The notes under the pieces: generated by a model
Databases searched by the model: none
Told to the model about the DNA's origin: nothing
The model's input: the letters and a program-made list of their open reading frames with translations, nothing else
Part shown: one piece after another, positions 43,738 to 52,151 of the stretch
Numbering within the stretch: position 1 is the first letter of the stretch
How the letters are laid out: each line of letters begins with the position of its first letter
Translations under genes and position numbers: made by a program
NCBI RefSeq assembly: GCF_900078705.1
Contig: NZ_FKIF01000001.1
Coordinates: 186,001 to 250,000 of the forward strand
Source: Bordetella ansorpii
Lineage (GTDB): Bacteria; Pseudomonadota; Gammaproteobacteria; Burkholderiales; Burkholderiaceae_B
Direction: 5' to 3'
Length of the DNA: 64,000 nucleotides

Positions 43738-45011
43738 GCGATCTCCTTGGCGGCGTGCCCGCCGCGCGGGGCCGAGGACACAGACGTCTCGCATGCCGCC
43801 ATCCCCCTGCGGCAGCCCCAGGCCAGCAGTGCGCCGGCCGCCAGCAGCAGGGCAGGCACGGCCCAGGTGGCCACGGCCCCGGCCTGCCACGCATGTCCCA
43901 GCAGTTCCACGGGCGGCCACGGCGCGGCCGGATCGAGCCGCAGCATCGACCGGTATTCCTGCGAGAACAGGCGCTGCAGCATTTCCACGACGAACACCGT
44001 GCCCGCGGCCAGCGCCGCCGCCGCCCCCGCCGCCATCAGAAACACCGGCAGCATGCGGGCCGCGCCGTGCCGTTCGCACAGCCGGCTCGCCAGGCCCGGC
44101 AGGCCGCTCAGGCCGGCGGGCATGAACATCATCACCAGCACGAACACGATGCCCTGATACAACAGCCAGGATCGCGTCAGGTCGGACGCCGCGTAGCCGA
44201 AGAACGTCATCAGCGCCGCGCCCAGCGCGGGCCCCAGGAAGACCTGCACGCCGCCGATGTAGGTATTGAGCACCGCCGCGGCCGACAGCGCCGGGTCGAA
44301 CACCACGTAATTGGCCGACTCGTTGGAGATCGCCTGCAGGCTGCCGGCGATGCCGCTGAACATGGCCGACAGCGCGAAAACCAGCGTGGCGATGCCGTGG
44401 ACGTGATAGCCCAGGAAGCGCAGCCTGTGGCTGTTTTCACGCAGGCCCAGCGTCAGCCGGCCCAGCGGGGTGCGGGTGTACAGATACAGCAGCGCCATCG
44501 ACAGCAGCACCCAGGCCAGCGTCAGGTAGTACACCTGCGTGATGGAACCGAAGTCCAGGCCCAGGGAGGGCATGCGCATGGTGGACATGCCCGCTTCGCC
44601 GCCGAATATGCCCTTCAGGTGCGGCGCCAGCGAGTGCACCAGTTCGGCGATCGCCAGCGTGATCATGGCGAAGTACGTGCCGCTGCGCTGCGTGGCGAAC
44701 CAGCCGGCGATGCCGCCGAAGGCCAGGCCCGCCACCGCGCCCGCCAGCGGCATCAGCGGCGTGGGCAGCAGCCCCGCGCCGCCGATGGCGTTCATGGCAT
44801 GCACCGTGGCGAAGGCGCCGACGCCGAAGTACGCGGCATGGCCGAACGACAGCATGCCCGCCTGTCCGCACAGCAGGTTGTAGGCGCTGGCGAACAGCGC
44901 GGCGATCAGCATCTGGATGGCCGCGTTCAACAGGCCTGCGGACAACAGGAAAGGCAACGCCGCCAGCAGGGCGATGCCCGCCAGGCAAAGAATCAAGGGT
45001 CTCTTCATCAT
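43734..45011 (-). CDS. livM: Branched-chain amino acid-type ABC transporter permease LivM, C-terminally extended
   Basis: 425-residue permease, longer than the usual 300-350. The LivM core with about eight to ten helices covers 1-310 (CGQAGMLSFGHAAYFGVGAFA, LALAIAE-type ITLAIAELVHS, and the ATPase-contact loop around RTPLGRLTLGLRENSHRLRFLGY). The last 110 residues add two further hydrophobic stretches (MLPVFLMAAGAAAALAAGTVF and AVPALLLAAGALLAWGC) around a soluble loop. It starts 1 bp after livH and overlaps livG. Confidence 0.9.
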   Translation of the reverse strand: MMKRPLILCLAGIALLAALPFLLSAGLLNAAIQMLIAALFASAYNLLCGQAGMLSFGHAAYFGVGAFATVHAMNAIGGAGLLPTPLMPLAGAVAGLAFGGIAGWFATQRSGTYFAMITLAIAELVHSLAPHLKGIFGGEAGMSTMRMPSLGLDFGSITQVYYLTLAWVLLSMALLYLYTRTPLGRLTLGLRENSHRLRFLGYHVHGIATLVFALSAMFSGIAGSLQAISNESANYVVFDPALSAAAVLNTYIGGVQVFLGPALGAALMTFFGYAASDLTRSWLLYQGIVFVLVMMFMPAGLSGLPGLASRLCERHGAARMLPVFLMAAGAAAALAAGTVFVVEMLQRLFSQEYRSMLRLDPAAPWPPVELLGHAWQAGAVATWAVPALLLAAGALLAWGCRRGMAACETSVSSAPRGGHAAKEIA

Positions 45012-45012
45012 G

Positions 45013-45954
45013 TCAGGCCTTCTCGCCCATCAGCCCGCCGGGCCGCACCAGCAGGACCAGCAGCATCAGCGCGAACGGCAGGGTGGCCGCCAGGCTGGAC
45101 AGTTTCAGCGTCATCAGTCCGCCCAGGTCCCGCGCCCAGTCGCCCGCGCCGGCCAACGCCAGCAGATCGGCCAGGCTCGTGTCCAGCGTCACCGCCAGCG
45201 AGGTGATCACGCCGATCAGCAACGAAGCCAGCATGGCGCCCGGCAGCGAACCCAGGCCGCCCACGACCACCACGACGAACACCATCACGCCGAGTTCCAG
45301 CGCCATATTGGGATTGGTGGTGTAGAAGGCGCCGGCCACGGCGCCCGCCAGGCCCGCCAGCATCGCGCCCGCGCCGAATACCCCCATGAACACCAGCGGC
45401 ACGTTGTGTCCCAGCGCCTCGGCCATATGCGGCTTGTGGATCGCCGAGCGCACCACGATGCCGACCCGCGTGCGCGTCAGCAGCAGGTAGATGGCCACGA
45501 ACATCGCGATGGCGATGGCGCCCATCAGCAACCGATACACCGGATACTGCGTGGCGCCGATGCTGAACGCAGAGAAATCCAGGAAGGATGGAATCCGGTA
45601 GTCGACGGGATAATTGCCGAAGAACAGCTTGACCAGCTCGGCGATGATGAATGACAGGCCGAACGTCACCAGCAACTCGTGCGCATGCCCATGCCGGTGC
45701 ACGCGCCGCAGGAAGTAGCGCTCGACCGCCACGCCGATCGCCCCCACCAGCAGCGGCGCCGCCACCAGCGAGAGCCAGAAGCCCAGTACGTCCTGCAGCA
45801 TGTAGGCGAAATACGCGCCCAGCATGTAGAACGACGCATGCGCGAAATTGAGCACGCCCATCATGCCGAAGATCAACGTCAGGCCGGCCGACACCATGAA
45901 CAGCACCAGTCCGTAGATGGCGCCATTCATCAGCGAGAACAGGATCTGGTCCAT
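45013..45954 (-). CDS. livH: Branched-chain amino acid-type ABC transporter permease LivH
   Basis: 313-residue inner-membrane permease with about eight helices. The LivH landmarks are SAGLTLIFGMMGVLNFAHA near the N-terminus (SFYMLGAYFAY follows) and VVVVGGLGSLPGAMLASLLIG late in the protein. It follows the binding-protein gene by 7 bp. It forms the translocation path with LivM for the operon's substrate. Confidence 0.94.
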   Translation of the reverse strand: MDQILFSLMNGAIYGLVLFMVSAGLTLIFGMMGVLNFAHASFYMLGAYFAYMLQDVLGFWLSLVAAPLLVGAIGVAVERYFLRRVHRHGHAHELLVTFGLSFIIAELVKLFFGNYPVDYRIPSFLDFSAFSIGATQYPVYRLLMGAIAIAMFVAIYLLLTRTRVGIVVRSAIHKPHMAEALGHNVPLVFMGVFGAGAMLAGLAGAVAGAFYTTNPNMALELGVMVFVVVVVGGLGSLPGAMLASLLIGVITSLAVTLDTSLADLLALAGAGDWARDLGGLMTLKLSSLAATLPFALMLLVLLVRPGGLMGEKA

Positions 45955-45961
45955 GGCGCGG

Positions 45962-47209
45962 TCAGCCCGGACGCTTCATCTGGCAACTGGCCTGCGGCGG
46001 CGTGGCGGCCTGCTGCGCCGACAGCCGCAGCGTCGACTTGAAGCCCATGTCCGTGCCGTCGACCTTCAACGTGGCATCGCGGGACACGACCGACACCACC
46101 ATGGGCATCTGCGCCTGGTGGTCCTCGGCGCGCATGCTCATCTCGCCCATGGGCGTCTGGATGCGGGCCGACTCCAGCGCCTTGGCGAAATCGTTCACCA
46201 CCAGCTTGCCGTCCTTGGCCTTGGTGCGCTTGAGCGCATCGGCCACCATCATCATGCCGTAGACCGTCTGCGGCTCGATGAACACTGGCGCCGCGCCCGT
46301 CTTGGCCCGGTAGTCGGCCACGAACCGCGCGGCGTCCTCGCCGCCCGCATCGGCGTTGAAGGTGTGCACCACGAAGTTGCCGAGGGCCAGTTCGCCCGCG
46401 TTGGCCAGGTTGCCGGGCTGATCCAGATAGACCGTGCCGTAGCGCGCCTTCAGCCCCGCCGCCTTGGACGCCTTCATCAGCAGCAGCAGATCGTTGGACC
46501 AGTTGCCGGTCAGCACGGTATCCGCGCCGGAAGCGGCGATGCGCGACACGTAGGGCGCGAAATCCTGGATCTTGTTGACGTCGTGCAAGGTCTTGGCCAC
46601 CACTGTATAACCACCCGCCTGGGCGTTCGCGACGATGGCGCGCTCCATGTCCTGGCCCCAGGAATAATTCTGATTGATGGCATAGACCTTGCCGCCCAGC
46701 GCGCCCGCCTGCTTCATGCCTTGCACCAGCGCCCGGGTGCGCACCTCGGCGTTGCTGGCGAAGCGGAAGTGATAGAAGCTGCACTTCTCGCCCGTCAGCT
46801 CCAGCGCTTCCGCGCCCATATTGATATAGACCATCTCCTTGCCCGGATTGCGCAGATTGTGCTTGCGCACGTCTTCGGTGATCTGGCCGCCAATCGCCGA
46901 GGACGCCCCCTGCACGATCAGGTGCACACCGTCGGCCGCCGCGGCGCGCAGCTTGTCCGCCGCGCCCGACGGCCCGCCCTGGTTGTCGTATTCCAGCAGT
47001 TGGACCGGCTCGCCGTTCCAGCCGCCGGCCGCGTTGATCTGGTCCACCACGTAGCGCACCGCCGTCCGGTAGGCCTGCCCCGACGAGGCCTGCGGACCCG
47101 ACAGGGTCTCCACCAAGCCGATCTTGACGGGGTCGGCCGCCGCCGGCAGCGTCCACAGCGCAGCCAGGGCGCAAGCGCCCGCCAGGGTGCAAAGGTCGAA
47201 CTTCTTCAT
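45962..47209 (-). CDS. Periplasmic substrate-binding protein of the Liv-type importer (LivK-like)
   Basis: 415-residue type I periplasmic binding protein. Signal peptide MKKFDLCTLAGACALAALW to about residue 26 (PAAA), then DPVKIGLVETLSGPQASSGQAYRTAV, the usual opening for branched-chain amino acid, amide or urea receptors. CysC58-like disulfides are not evident. GGAGACAGACA precedes the ATG; the frame stays open further upstream. The company of BKACE and an SDR suggests the ligand is not simply leucine but an acid or amino acid feeding a beta-keto acid. Confidence 0.9.
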   Translation of the reverse strand: MKKFDLCTLAGACALAALWTLPAAADPVKIGLVETLSGPQASSGQAYRTAVRYVVDQINAAGGWNGEPVQLLEYDNQGGPSGAADKLRAAAADGVHLIVQGASSAIGGQITEDVRKHNLRNPGKEMVYINMGAEALELTGEKCSFYHFRFASNAEVRTRALVQGMKQAGALGGKVYAINQNYSWGQDMERAIVANAQAGGYTVVAKTLHDVNKIQDFAPYVSRIAASGADTVLTGNWSNDLLLLMKASKAAGLKARYGTVYLDQPGNLANAGELALGNFVVHTFNADAGGEDAARFVADYRAKTGAAPVFIEPQTVYGMMMVADALKRTKAKDGKLVVNDFAKALESARIQTPMGEMSMRAEDHQAQMPMVVSVVSRDATLKVDGTDMGFKSTLRLSAQQAATPPQASCQMKRPG

Positions 47210-47270
47210 TGTCTGTCTCCGGTTTTTTTCGAATGGAATGGGCGGCGTCAGGCCCGCCCCGGCCTCTGGC

Positions 47271-48068
47271 TTACAGGTACTCCATGTTTCCGTCCACGCT
47301 GATCGCCTGGCCCGTGATGTTGCGGGCCGCGGGCGAACAAAGGAAGAGCGCCGTGGCCGCCACGTCCTCGGGGGTGACCATGCGGCGCAGCGAGATTTTC
47401 TGCAGGTACTCCTGGCGCATGGCCTGAACATCCACGCCAGCCGCCGCGGCGCGCGCGCCGATCACGCCGTTCATGCGTTCGCCTTCCACCGTGCCGGGCA
47501 GGATCGCGTTGACCCGCACGCCATGCGGCCCCAGCTCGATCGCCAACGACTTCATGAAGCCCACGATGGCCCACTTCGTGGAGGCATAGGGCGTACGCAG
47601 CGGATAGCCGAGCCGGCCCGCCACTGAACTCATCGCGATCAGGCAGGGATTGCGCGAGGAGGCCTTCAGCAGCGGCACGGCGCGGCTGGCGAAGTGGAAA
47701 TGGCTGTTCAGGTTCACGTCGACGGTGCGCTCCCAATCACCAGGCAGCAGCTGCTCCACCGGGCCGGTGGGCCCCGCGATGCCGACGTTGTTGACCAGCA
47801 CGTCCAGGCCGCCCAGCGCGTTGCGCGCGTCGTCGAACACCGCCTGCACGTCACGGGACACCGAAGCGTCCGCCACGCTGGTCGTCAGGTTGGGGACATC
47901 GGCTGCCAGGCGCTGCAGCGCGGCGCGATCGATGTCGCACACATGCACCCGCGCGCCCGTCTCGACGAAGGCCCGCGCCACCGCGGCGCCGATGCCCGAT
48001 GCGCCCGCCGAAACCAGAATCCGCAGGCCGGGCGGCGGCCGCAACGAATCGATGAAGCTGGTGTGCAC
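47271..48068 (-). CDS. Short-chain dehydrogenase/reductase of the Liv/BKACE operon
   Basis: 265-residue SDR. The cofactor loop is SAGASGIG, NNVG replaces NNAG, Ser is in MSSVAG, and Tyr/Lys are in YASTK. ILPGTVEGERM and the C-terminal SVDGNMEYL match the SDR at 8283-9047, its closest relative in the window. As first gene of the operon, it could oxidise a beta-hydroxy acid to the beta-keto acid cleaved by BKACE, a coherent two-step route; this is inference. It is divergent from the GAF-type regulator, 126 bp apart. Confidence 0.9.
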   Translation of the reverse strand: MHTSFIDSLRPPPGLRILVSAGASGIGAAVARAFVETGARVHVCDIDRAALQRLAADVPNLTTSVADASVSRDVQAVFDDARNALGGLDVLVNNVGIAGPTGPVEQLLPGDWERTVDVNLNSHFHFASRAVPLLKASSRNPCLIAMSSVAGRLGYPLRTPYASTKWAIVGFMKSLAIELGPHGVRVNAILPGTVEGERMNGVIGARAAAAGVDVQAMRQEYLQKISLRRMVTPEDVAATALFLCSPAARNITGQAISVDGNMEYL

Positions 48069-48153
48069 CGGGGATCTCCTTTGGTCGATGGATGACAGTC
48101 TCCAGCAGATGAGCGCCTCAAGCCATGTGCAAGCCCAACACTGGAACCCCCTT

Positions 48154-48168
48154 GTTGATATGATTAAC
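48154..48168. promoter_or_regulatory. Imperfect dyad in the SDR/regulator divergent promoter
   Basis: GTTGATATGATTAAC: 5 of 7 position pairs match around a central base. It lies in an AT-rich stretch inside the 126-bp divergent region, 85 nt before the SDR start and 26 nt before the regulator start. A plausible binding site for the divergent GAF/PucR-type regulator, but weak evidence on its own. Confidence 0.3.
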
Positions 48169-48194
48169 CTACATAACCCCTATCGCCTTCGCCC

Positions 48195-50156
48195 ATGCCC
48201 CCCGCCGCCCCATCCCCCGACGCCGACACCTCGGCCATCGCCTCGGACCTGATGGGCCTGCTGCACGAGAACGCGCCGGCCGAGGCCTTCGCGGCCCGGC
48301 TGGCCGCGATCGAGGCCCTGCCTGACGGCCTGGCGCAGAAGTCCGGCATGGTCGAGCTGGCGCGCATGGCCATGGGCCTGCACCACCGGCTCGAACAGCA
48401 CGAGGAACGCGAACGCGGCATGCTGGCCGTGATCGAATCGGCGCAGGATCTGGCGGGCCGGCTCGACCTGCCCGAGCTGCTCAAGGCCATCGTGCTGCGC
48501 GCGCGCCGGCTGCTGCGCGCGCACGTGTGCTGGCTCACGGTCTATGACGATCAGGCCGGCGAGTTCAAGGTCGTGGTGGCCGACGGCGCCATCTCCGAAC
48601 CCATCGGCCGCATGACCGCCCGCCGTGACCGTGGCGTTGCAGGCGTGGTGATGACCACGCGGCTGCCCTTCTCCACGCCGCACTACCTGCAGGACACCCG
48701 CTTCGAGCACGATCCCTTCCTGGACGACATCTTCCGCGCCGAAGGCGTGACGGCGATGGTCGGGGCGCCGCTGATCCGCGACGACCAGGTGATCGGCCTG
48801 CTGTTCGTGGCGGACCGCTATCACCGCGGCCACACGGCGTTGAACGTCTCCATCCTCAGCACGCTGGCCACCCACGCCGCCGTGGCCATCACCAACGCAC
48901 GCGCCTTCGCGGACGCGCAATCGGCGCTGCAGAAGACCGACCAGGCACGCGCCGAGCTCGAACGCCACGCGCACGACGTGCAGGGCGCGGTGGAAGCGCA
49001 CGAACGGCTGACCTCACTGCTGGCGCGCGGCGCCACGCTGGGCGAGCTGTGCCAGTCCATCGCGGAACTGCTGCAGGGCAGCGTGCTGGTGCTCGATGAG
49101 ATCCAGCACGTGATCGCGCGGGCCGACGCCGCGGACCGCGCCAGCGCGGCTGCCGCGGACTACGTTCCCCATGGCAAGCACAGCGCGGCCATCGCGCGGG
49201 CCTTGCGAGAGAGCCGACGCGCTGGCCGCTCCGTCGTGGCCTACGAGGATGGCGGGGAGTTATGCCGCGCCATCGCGGTGATCGGCGGAGCCGGCGTACT
49301 CGGCTCGGTGCTGTTGTTCCGCGCCGAGGACGTCAGCGGCACGTCCATCCGGACCTTCGAGCGCAGCAGCAGCGTCATCGGCATCGTGCTGCTGTCCCAG
49401 GAGCGGATGGAAGCCAGCCGGCACCGCGACGTCGCCGAACTGCTGCGCAGCCTGATCTCGCCCCGTCAGGGCGAGCCCGCGCTGGCCCGCGAACGCGCCG
49501 AACGCCACGGCCTGGACGTCGCGCGCCCGATGTCGCTGGTGCTGCTGGACACCGGGCCGTCCGGACAAGGTCTCGTGGCGAACCGGGCGCGAGCGGCGCT
49601 GGCGCTGCCGGGCGTGGTGCTGGACGAGGTGGACGGCGTGCTGGCCGCGGTGGGCGCCGCGGCGCAGGCCGCGCCACTGCGCGACACCCTGGCGGAATTC
49701 GCCCGGCGCGAACTGGGCAGCGGCTACCTTGGCGTACAGTCCCGGCCCATCCAGAGCGCGGCGGAAATGCCCACGGTGTACGCGTCGCTGCGCCGCGCGC
49801 TGGCCGTCGTCGCCCGGCTGGGCCTGCGCGGACGCGTCGTGGCGCAAGACGAAATGGCGCTGTATTCGGTGCTGTTCGAAACGCAGGACCAGGCGGGGCT
49901 GCAGCGTTTCCTGCAGGCCCGGATCGGACCGCTCATCGCGCACGACGCGCAGCGCGGGTCGGCGCTGGCGGCCACCTTGCTGGCCTACTTCGACAACCGG
50001 CAGAACGCCACCCTGACCGCATCCGCGCTGGGCATACACGTGAATACCGTCAGGCAACGGCTGGGCAGCGTGGCGGGACTGATCGGCCATTGGGAAGATG
50101 CCGCGCGCGCCCTGGAGACGCACGTGGCGCTGCGGCTGTGGGACGCGGGCGTCTGA
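48195..50156 (+). CDS. GAF-domain PucR/CdaR-type transcriptional regulator
   Basis: 653-residue regulator. A GAF sensor domain occupies about 90-245 (LPELLKAIVLRARRLLRAHVCWLTVYDDQ at its start, then FRAEGVTAMVGAPLIRDDQVIGLLFVADR). A coiled helical stretch and a second ligand-type domain follow, then a C-terminal PucR helix-turn-helix (LLAYFDNRQNATLTASALGIHVNTVRQRL, about 605-635). It is divergent from the SDR-Liv-BKACE operon and is its likely activator; the GAF domain would sense the substrate or a CoA ester. It converges on a Bug gene, 16 bp away. Confidence 0.88.
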   Translation: MPPAAPSPDADTSAIASDLMGLLHENAPAEAFAARLAAIEALPDGLAQKSGMVELARMAMGLHHRLEQHEERERGMLAVIESAQDLAGRLDLPELLKAIVLRARRLLRAHVCWLTVYDDQAGEFKVVVADGAISEPIGRMTARRDRGVAGVVMTTRLPFSTPHYLQDTRFEHDPFLDDIFRAEGVTAMVGAPLIRDDQVIGLLFVADRYHRGHTALNVSILSTLATHAAVAITNARAFADAQSALQKTDQARAELERHAHDVQGAVEAHERLTSLLARGATLGELCQSIAELLQGSVLVLDEIQHVIARADAADRASAAAADYVPHGKHSAAIARALRESRRAGRSVVAYEDGGELCRAIAVIGGAGVLGSVLLFRAEDVSGTSIRTFERSSSVIGIVLLSQERMEASRHRDVAELLRSLISPRQGEPALARERAERHGLDVARPMSLVLLDTGPSGQGLVANRARAALALPGVVLDEVDGVLAAVGAAAQAAPLRDTLAEFARRELGSGYLGVQSRPIQSAAEMPTVYASLRRALAVVARLGLRGRVVAQDEMALYSVLFETQDQAGLQRFLQARIGPLIAHDAQRGSALAATLLAYFDNRQNATLTASALGIHVNTVRQRLGSVAGLIGHWEDAARALETHVALRLWDAGV

Positions 50157-50172
50157 GGCCCTGACCCCGCGC

Positions 50173-51141
50173 TTACTCCGGCACGATCCCCGCCGCCTCG
50201 ATGACCGCCCCCCATTTCCGGATGTCGGCCTTCTGGAAATCGGCCAGCGCCTGCGGCGTCGGCGTCCATGCCTGCGTGGCAGAACTGCGAAAGAACGCCT
50301 GGGCCCCCTCGCTGGCGACCGCGGCGACCAGCCACTGCCGCAGCTTCGCCGCCACGGGCGCGGGCGTTGCCGCGGGCACGTAAGCGGCGAACCAGTATCC
50401 CATGTCGTAACCCTTGATGCCGGCCTCGTCCAGCGTCGGCACCTGCGGCAATTGCGGCAGGCGCTGCACCGTGGAGGCGCCCAGCGCACGCAGCTTGCCC
50501 GACTCGATGTGCGCCAGGCCGGTCACCGTGTCGATCACCATCATGTCGATGTGCCCGCCCAACAGGTCGTTCAGCGCGTTCGGGTTGCTGTTGTAGCCCA
50601 CCCAGACGATGTCGGTGCCGGTCAACTGCTTGAGCATCTCGCCCGCCATGCGGCTGGACGAATTGCCGCTGCCGAAGCTCAGCTTTCCGGGCATCCGGCG
50701 CGCCGCCTCCACCAGATCCCCCACGGTGCGAAACGGCGAATCGGCGCGCACCACCAGCACCAGGCCGCCGCGTCCCAACCCGGTCACGGGCATGAAATCG
50801 GCCACCGGATCGTAGGGCAGCTTCTTGAACAGGTGCGGATTGGCGGCCTGGGTCGTATTGGTGGTGATCAGCACGGTGTAGCCATCGGCGGCCGCGCGCG
50901 CGGCATGTTGCGCGGCGATCATGCCGCTGGCGCCGGCCCGGTTCTCGACCACGACGGGCTGGCCGGCCTGCTGCGCGACAGACGCCGACAGGGCGCGCGC
51001 CAGCAGGTCGGTCGCACTGCCCGGGCCGAACGGCACGACGAACGTGACCGGTTTGGCCGGGTAGTCTGCCGCGTGGGCAGCCGACAGGCCGATGAGGGAA
51101 ACCGCGATACCTGCAAGCAGGCGTCGGAACGAGCGAATCAT
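50173..51141 (-). CDS. Bug-family solute-binding protein
   Basis: 322-residue receptor. Signal peptide to about residue 25 (SAAHAAD), then YPAKPVTFVVPFGPGSATDLLAR (a Gly-Ser variant of the usual AGG), VVVENRAGASGMIA and LPQVPTLDEAG. AAGGAGACAACGTC precedes the ATG. It is downstream of the crotonase/CoA-transferase pair with a 163-bp gap that contains a degenerate copy of the shared palindrome (51232-51246, minus strand CCATAACAGCTGCGA). Confidence 0.92.
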   Translation of the reverse strand: MIRSFRRLLAGIAVSLIGLSAAHAADYPAKPVTFVVPFGPGSATDLLARALSASVAQQAGQPVVVENRAGASGMIAAQHAARAAADGYTVLITTNTTQAANPHLFKKLPYDPVADFMPVTGLGRGGLVLVVRADSPFRTVGDLVEAARRMPGKLSFGSGNSSSRMAGEMLKQLTGTDIVWVGYNSNPNALNDLLGGHIDMMVIDTVTGLAHIESGKLRALGASTVQRLPQLPQVPTLDEAGIKGYDMGYWFAAYVPAATPAPVAAKLRQWLVAAVASEGAQAFFRSSATQAWTPTPQALADFQKADIRKWGAVIEAAGIVPE

Positions 51142-51304
51142 GACGTTGTCTCCTTATACGTTCGATTTAGTGCAGAATTTCGGTAGGCAGAGCGTGGTAT
51201 TGCTGCTTGCCGATCCGGTTGGCAGGCCCTGTCGCAGCTGTTATGGCGACGCGCAGAGACGCGCGGCGCATGTATGGGTTCTGCAATACGGCTTGCGGCG
51301 TCCT

Positions 51305-52147
51305 TCAGGTGGCGGACCCCTCGGCATTCCGGCGGGCGCGTCGTGCCAGGAATTCACCCACGGCTGCCTTGTGCTCGTCGCCGCACAGCAGGATGGCCTG
51401 CATATTGGCGGCCGTCTCCAGGGCTACGGGCAATGATGACTCGGCCGCGTCCAGCACCAGCCGCCTGGCCATGCGCAGGGCAGTCGGCGGATTGGCGGCG
51501 ATGCGGCGGGCCAGGTCCGAGCTGGCCTCGTCCAGCTCGGCCGTCGGGACAACACGGGACACCATTCCCAATCGCAGGGCGGCGGGCGCGTCGATGAACT
51601 CGCTGGTCAGGGTCAACTCCAGGGCCTTGGCCCGGCCCACCAGGCGCGTGAGAAACCAGGCGCCCCCGATACCGGACACCAGGCCCAGCCGCAGGAAGCT
51701 CTCGGCGAACGTGGCCCGCTCGCCGGCCATGCGCAAATCGCACATCAGCGCCAGATCGCATCCCGCGCCGGCCGCCGCGCCATTCACCGCCGCGATCGAC
51801 GGCACCTGCAGCGCCTGCAGCGCAAGGGTCAGCCTGTGCAAGGTCGCCTTCAAGCGCACGCGGACATCGGTGATGGACCCTTGCATCAGATCCGCGCCCC
51901 GCGCCATGTCCTTCACGTTGCCGCCCGTGCAGAAGTGCTCGCTCGTGGACCGCAACAGGACGCAATGCACGTCGGTCCTCGCCTGGGCCTGTTCCAGCGC
52001 GTGCGCCAGGGCGCAGGCCATGGCGACCGACATCGCGTTGCCGGTGGCCGGCGCATTCAGGCTCAGGGTGAGCACCCCGTCGGCCACGTCCTGCAGGACC
52101 AGCGCGTCGGACGACAGACGCCCGGTTTCGGTATCAATGGTATTCAT
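51305..52147 (-). CDS. Enoyl-CoA hydratase/isomerase (crotonase) family protein
   Basis: 280-residue crotonase-fold enzyme with SEHFCTGGNVKDM and NGAAAGAGCDLALMCDLRMAGERATFAESFLRLGLV (spread over 106-141). The Glu in the GER segment corresponds to one catalytic Glu of enoyl-CoA hydratase; the usual PE position reads SF, so only one is kept, as in PaaG-like isomerases. AGGA lies 7 nt before the ATG, and 4 bp separate it from the CoA-transferase stop, so the two are co-translated. Confidence 0.9.
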   Translation of the reverse strand: MNTIDTETGRLSSDALVLQDVADGVLTLSLNAPATGNAMSVAMACALAHALEQAQARTDVHCVLLRSTSEHFCTGGNVKDMARGADLMQGSITDVRVRLKATLHRLTLALQALQVPSIAAVNGAAAGAGCDLALMCDLRMAGERATFAESFLRLGLVSGIGGAWFLTRLVGRAKALELTLTSEFIDAPAALRLGMVSRVVPTAELDEASSDLARRIAANPPTALRMARRLVLDAAESSLPVALETAANMQAILLCGDEHKAAVGEFLARRARRNAEGSAT

Positions 52148-52151
52148 CGGT

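Noticed and set aside
51232-51246. Fourth copy of the shared palindrome before the Bug gene at 50173-51141
   Set aside because: Only one half matches well and its distance to the start codon is 90 nt rather than 74-78, so it was not listed as a site; it is mentioned as a possible degenerate copy.
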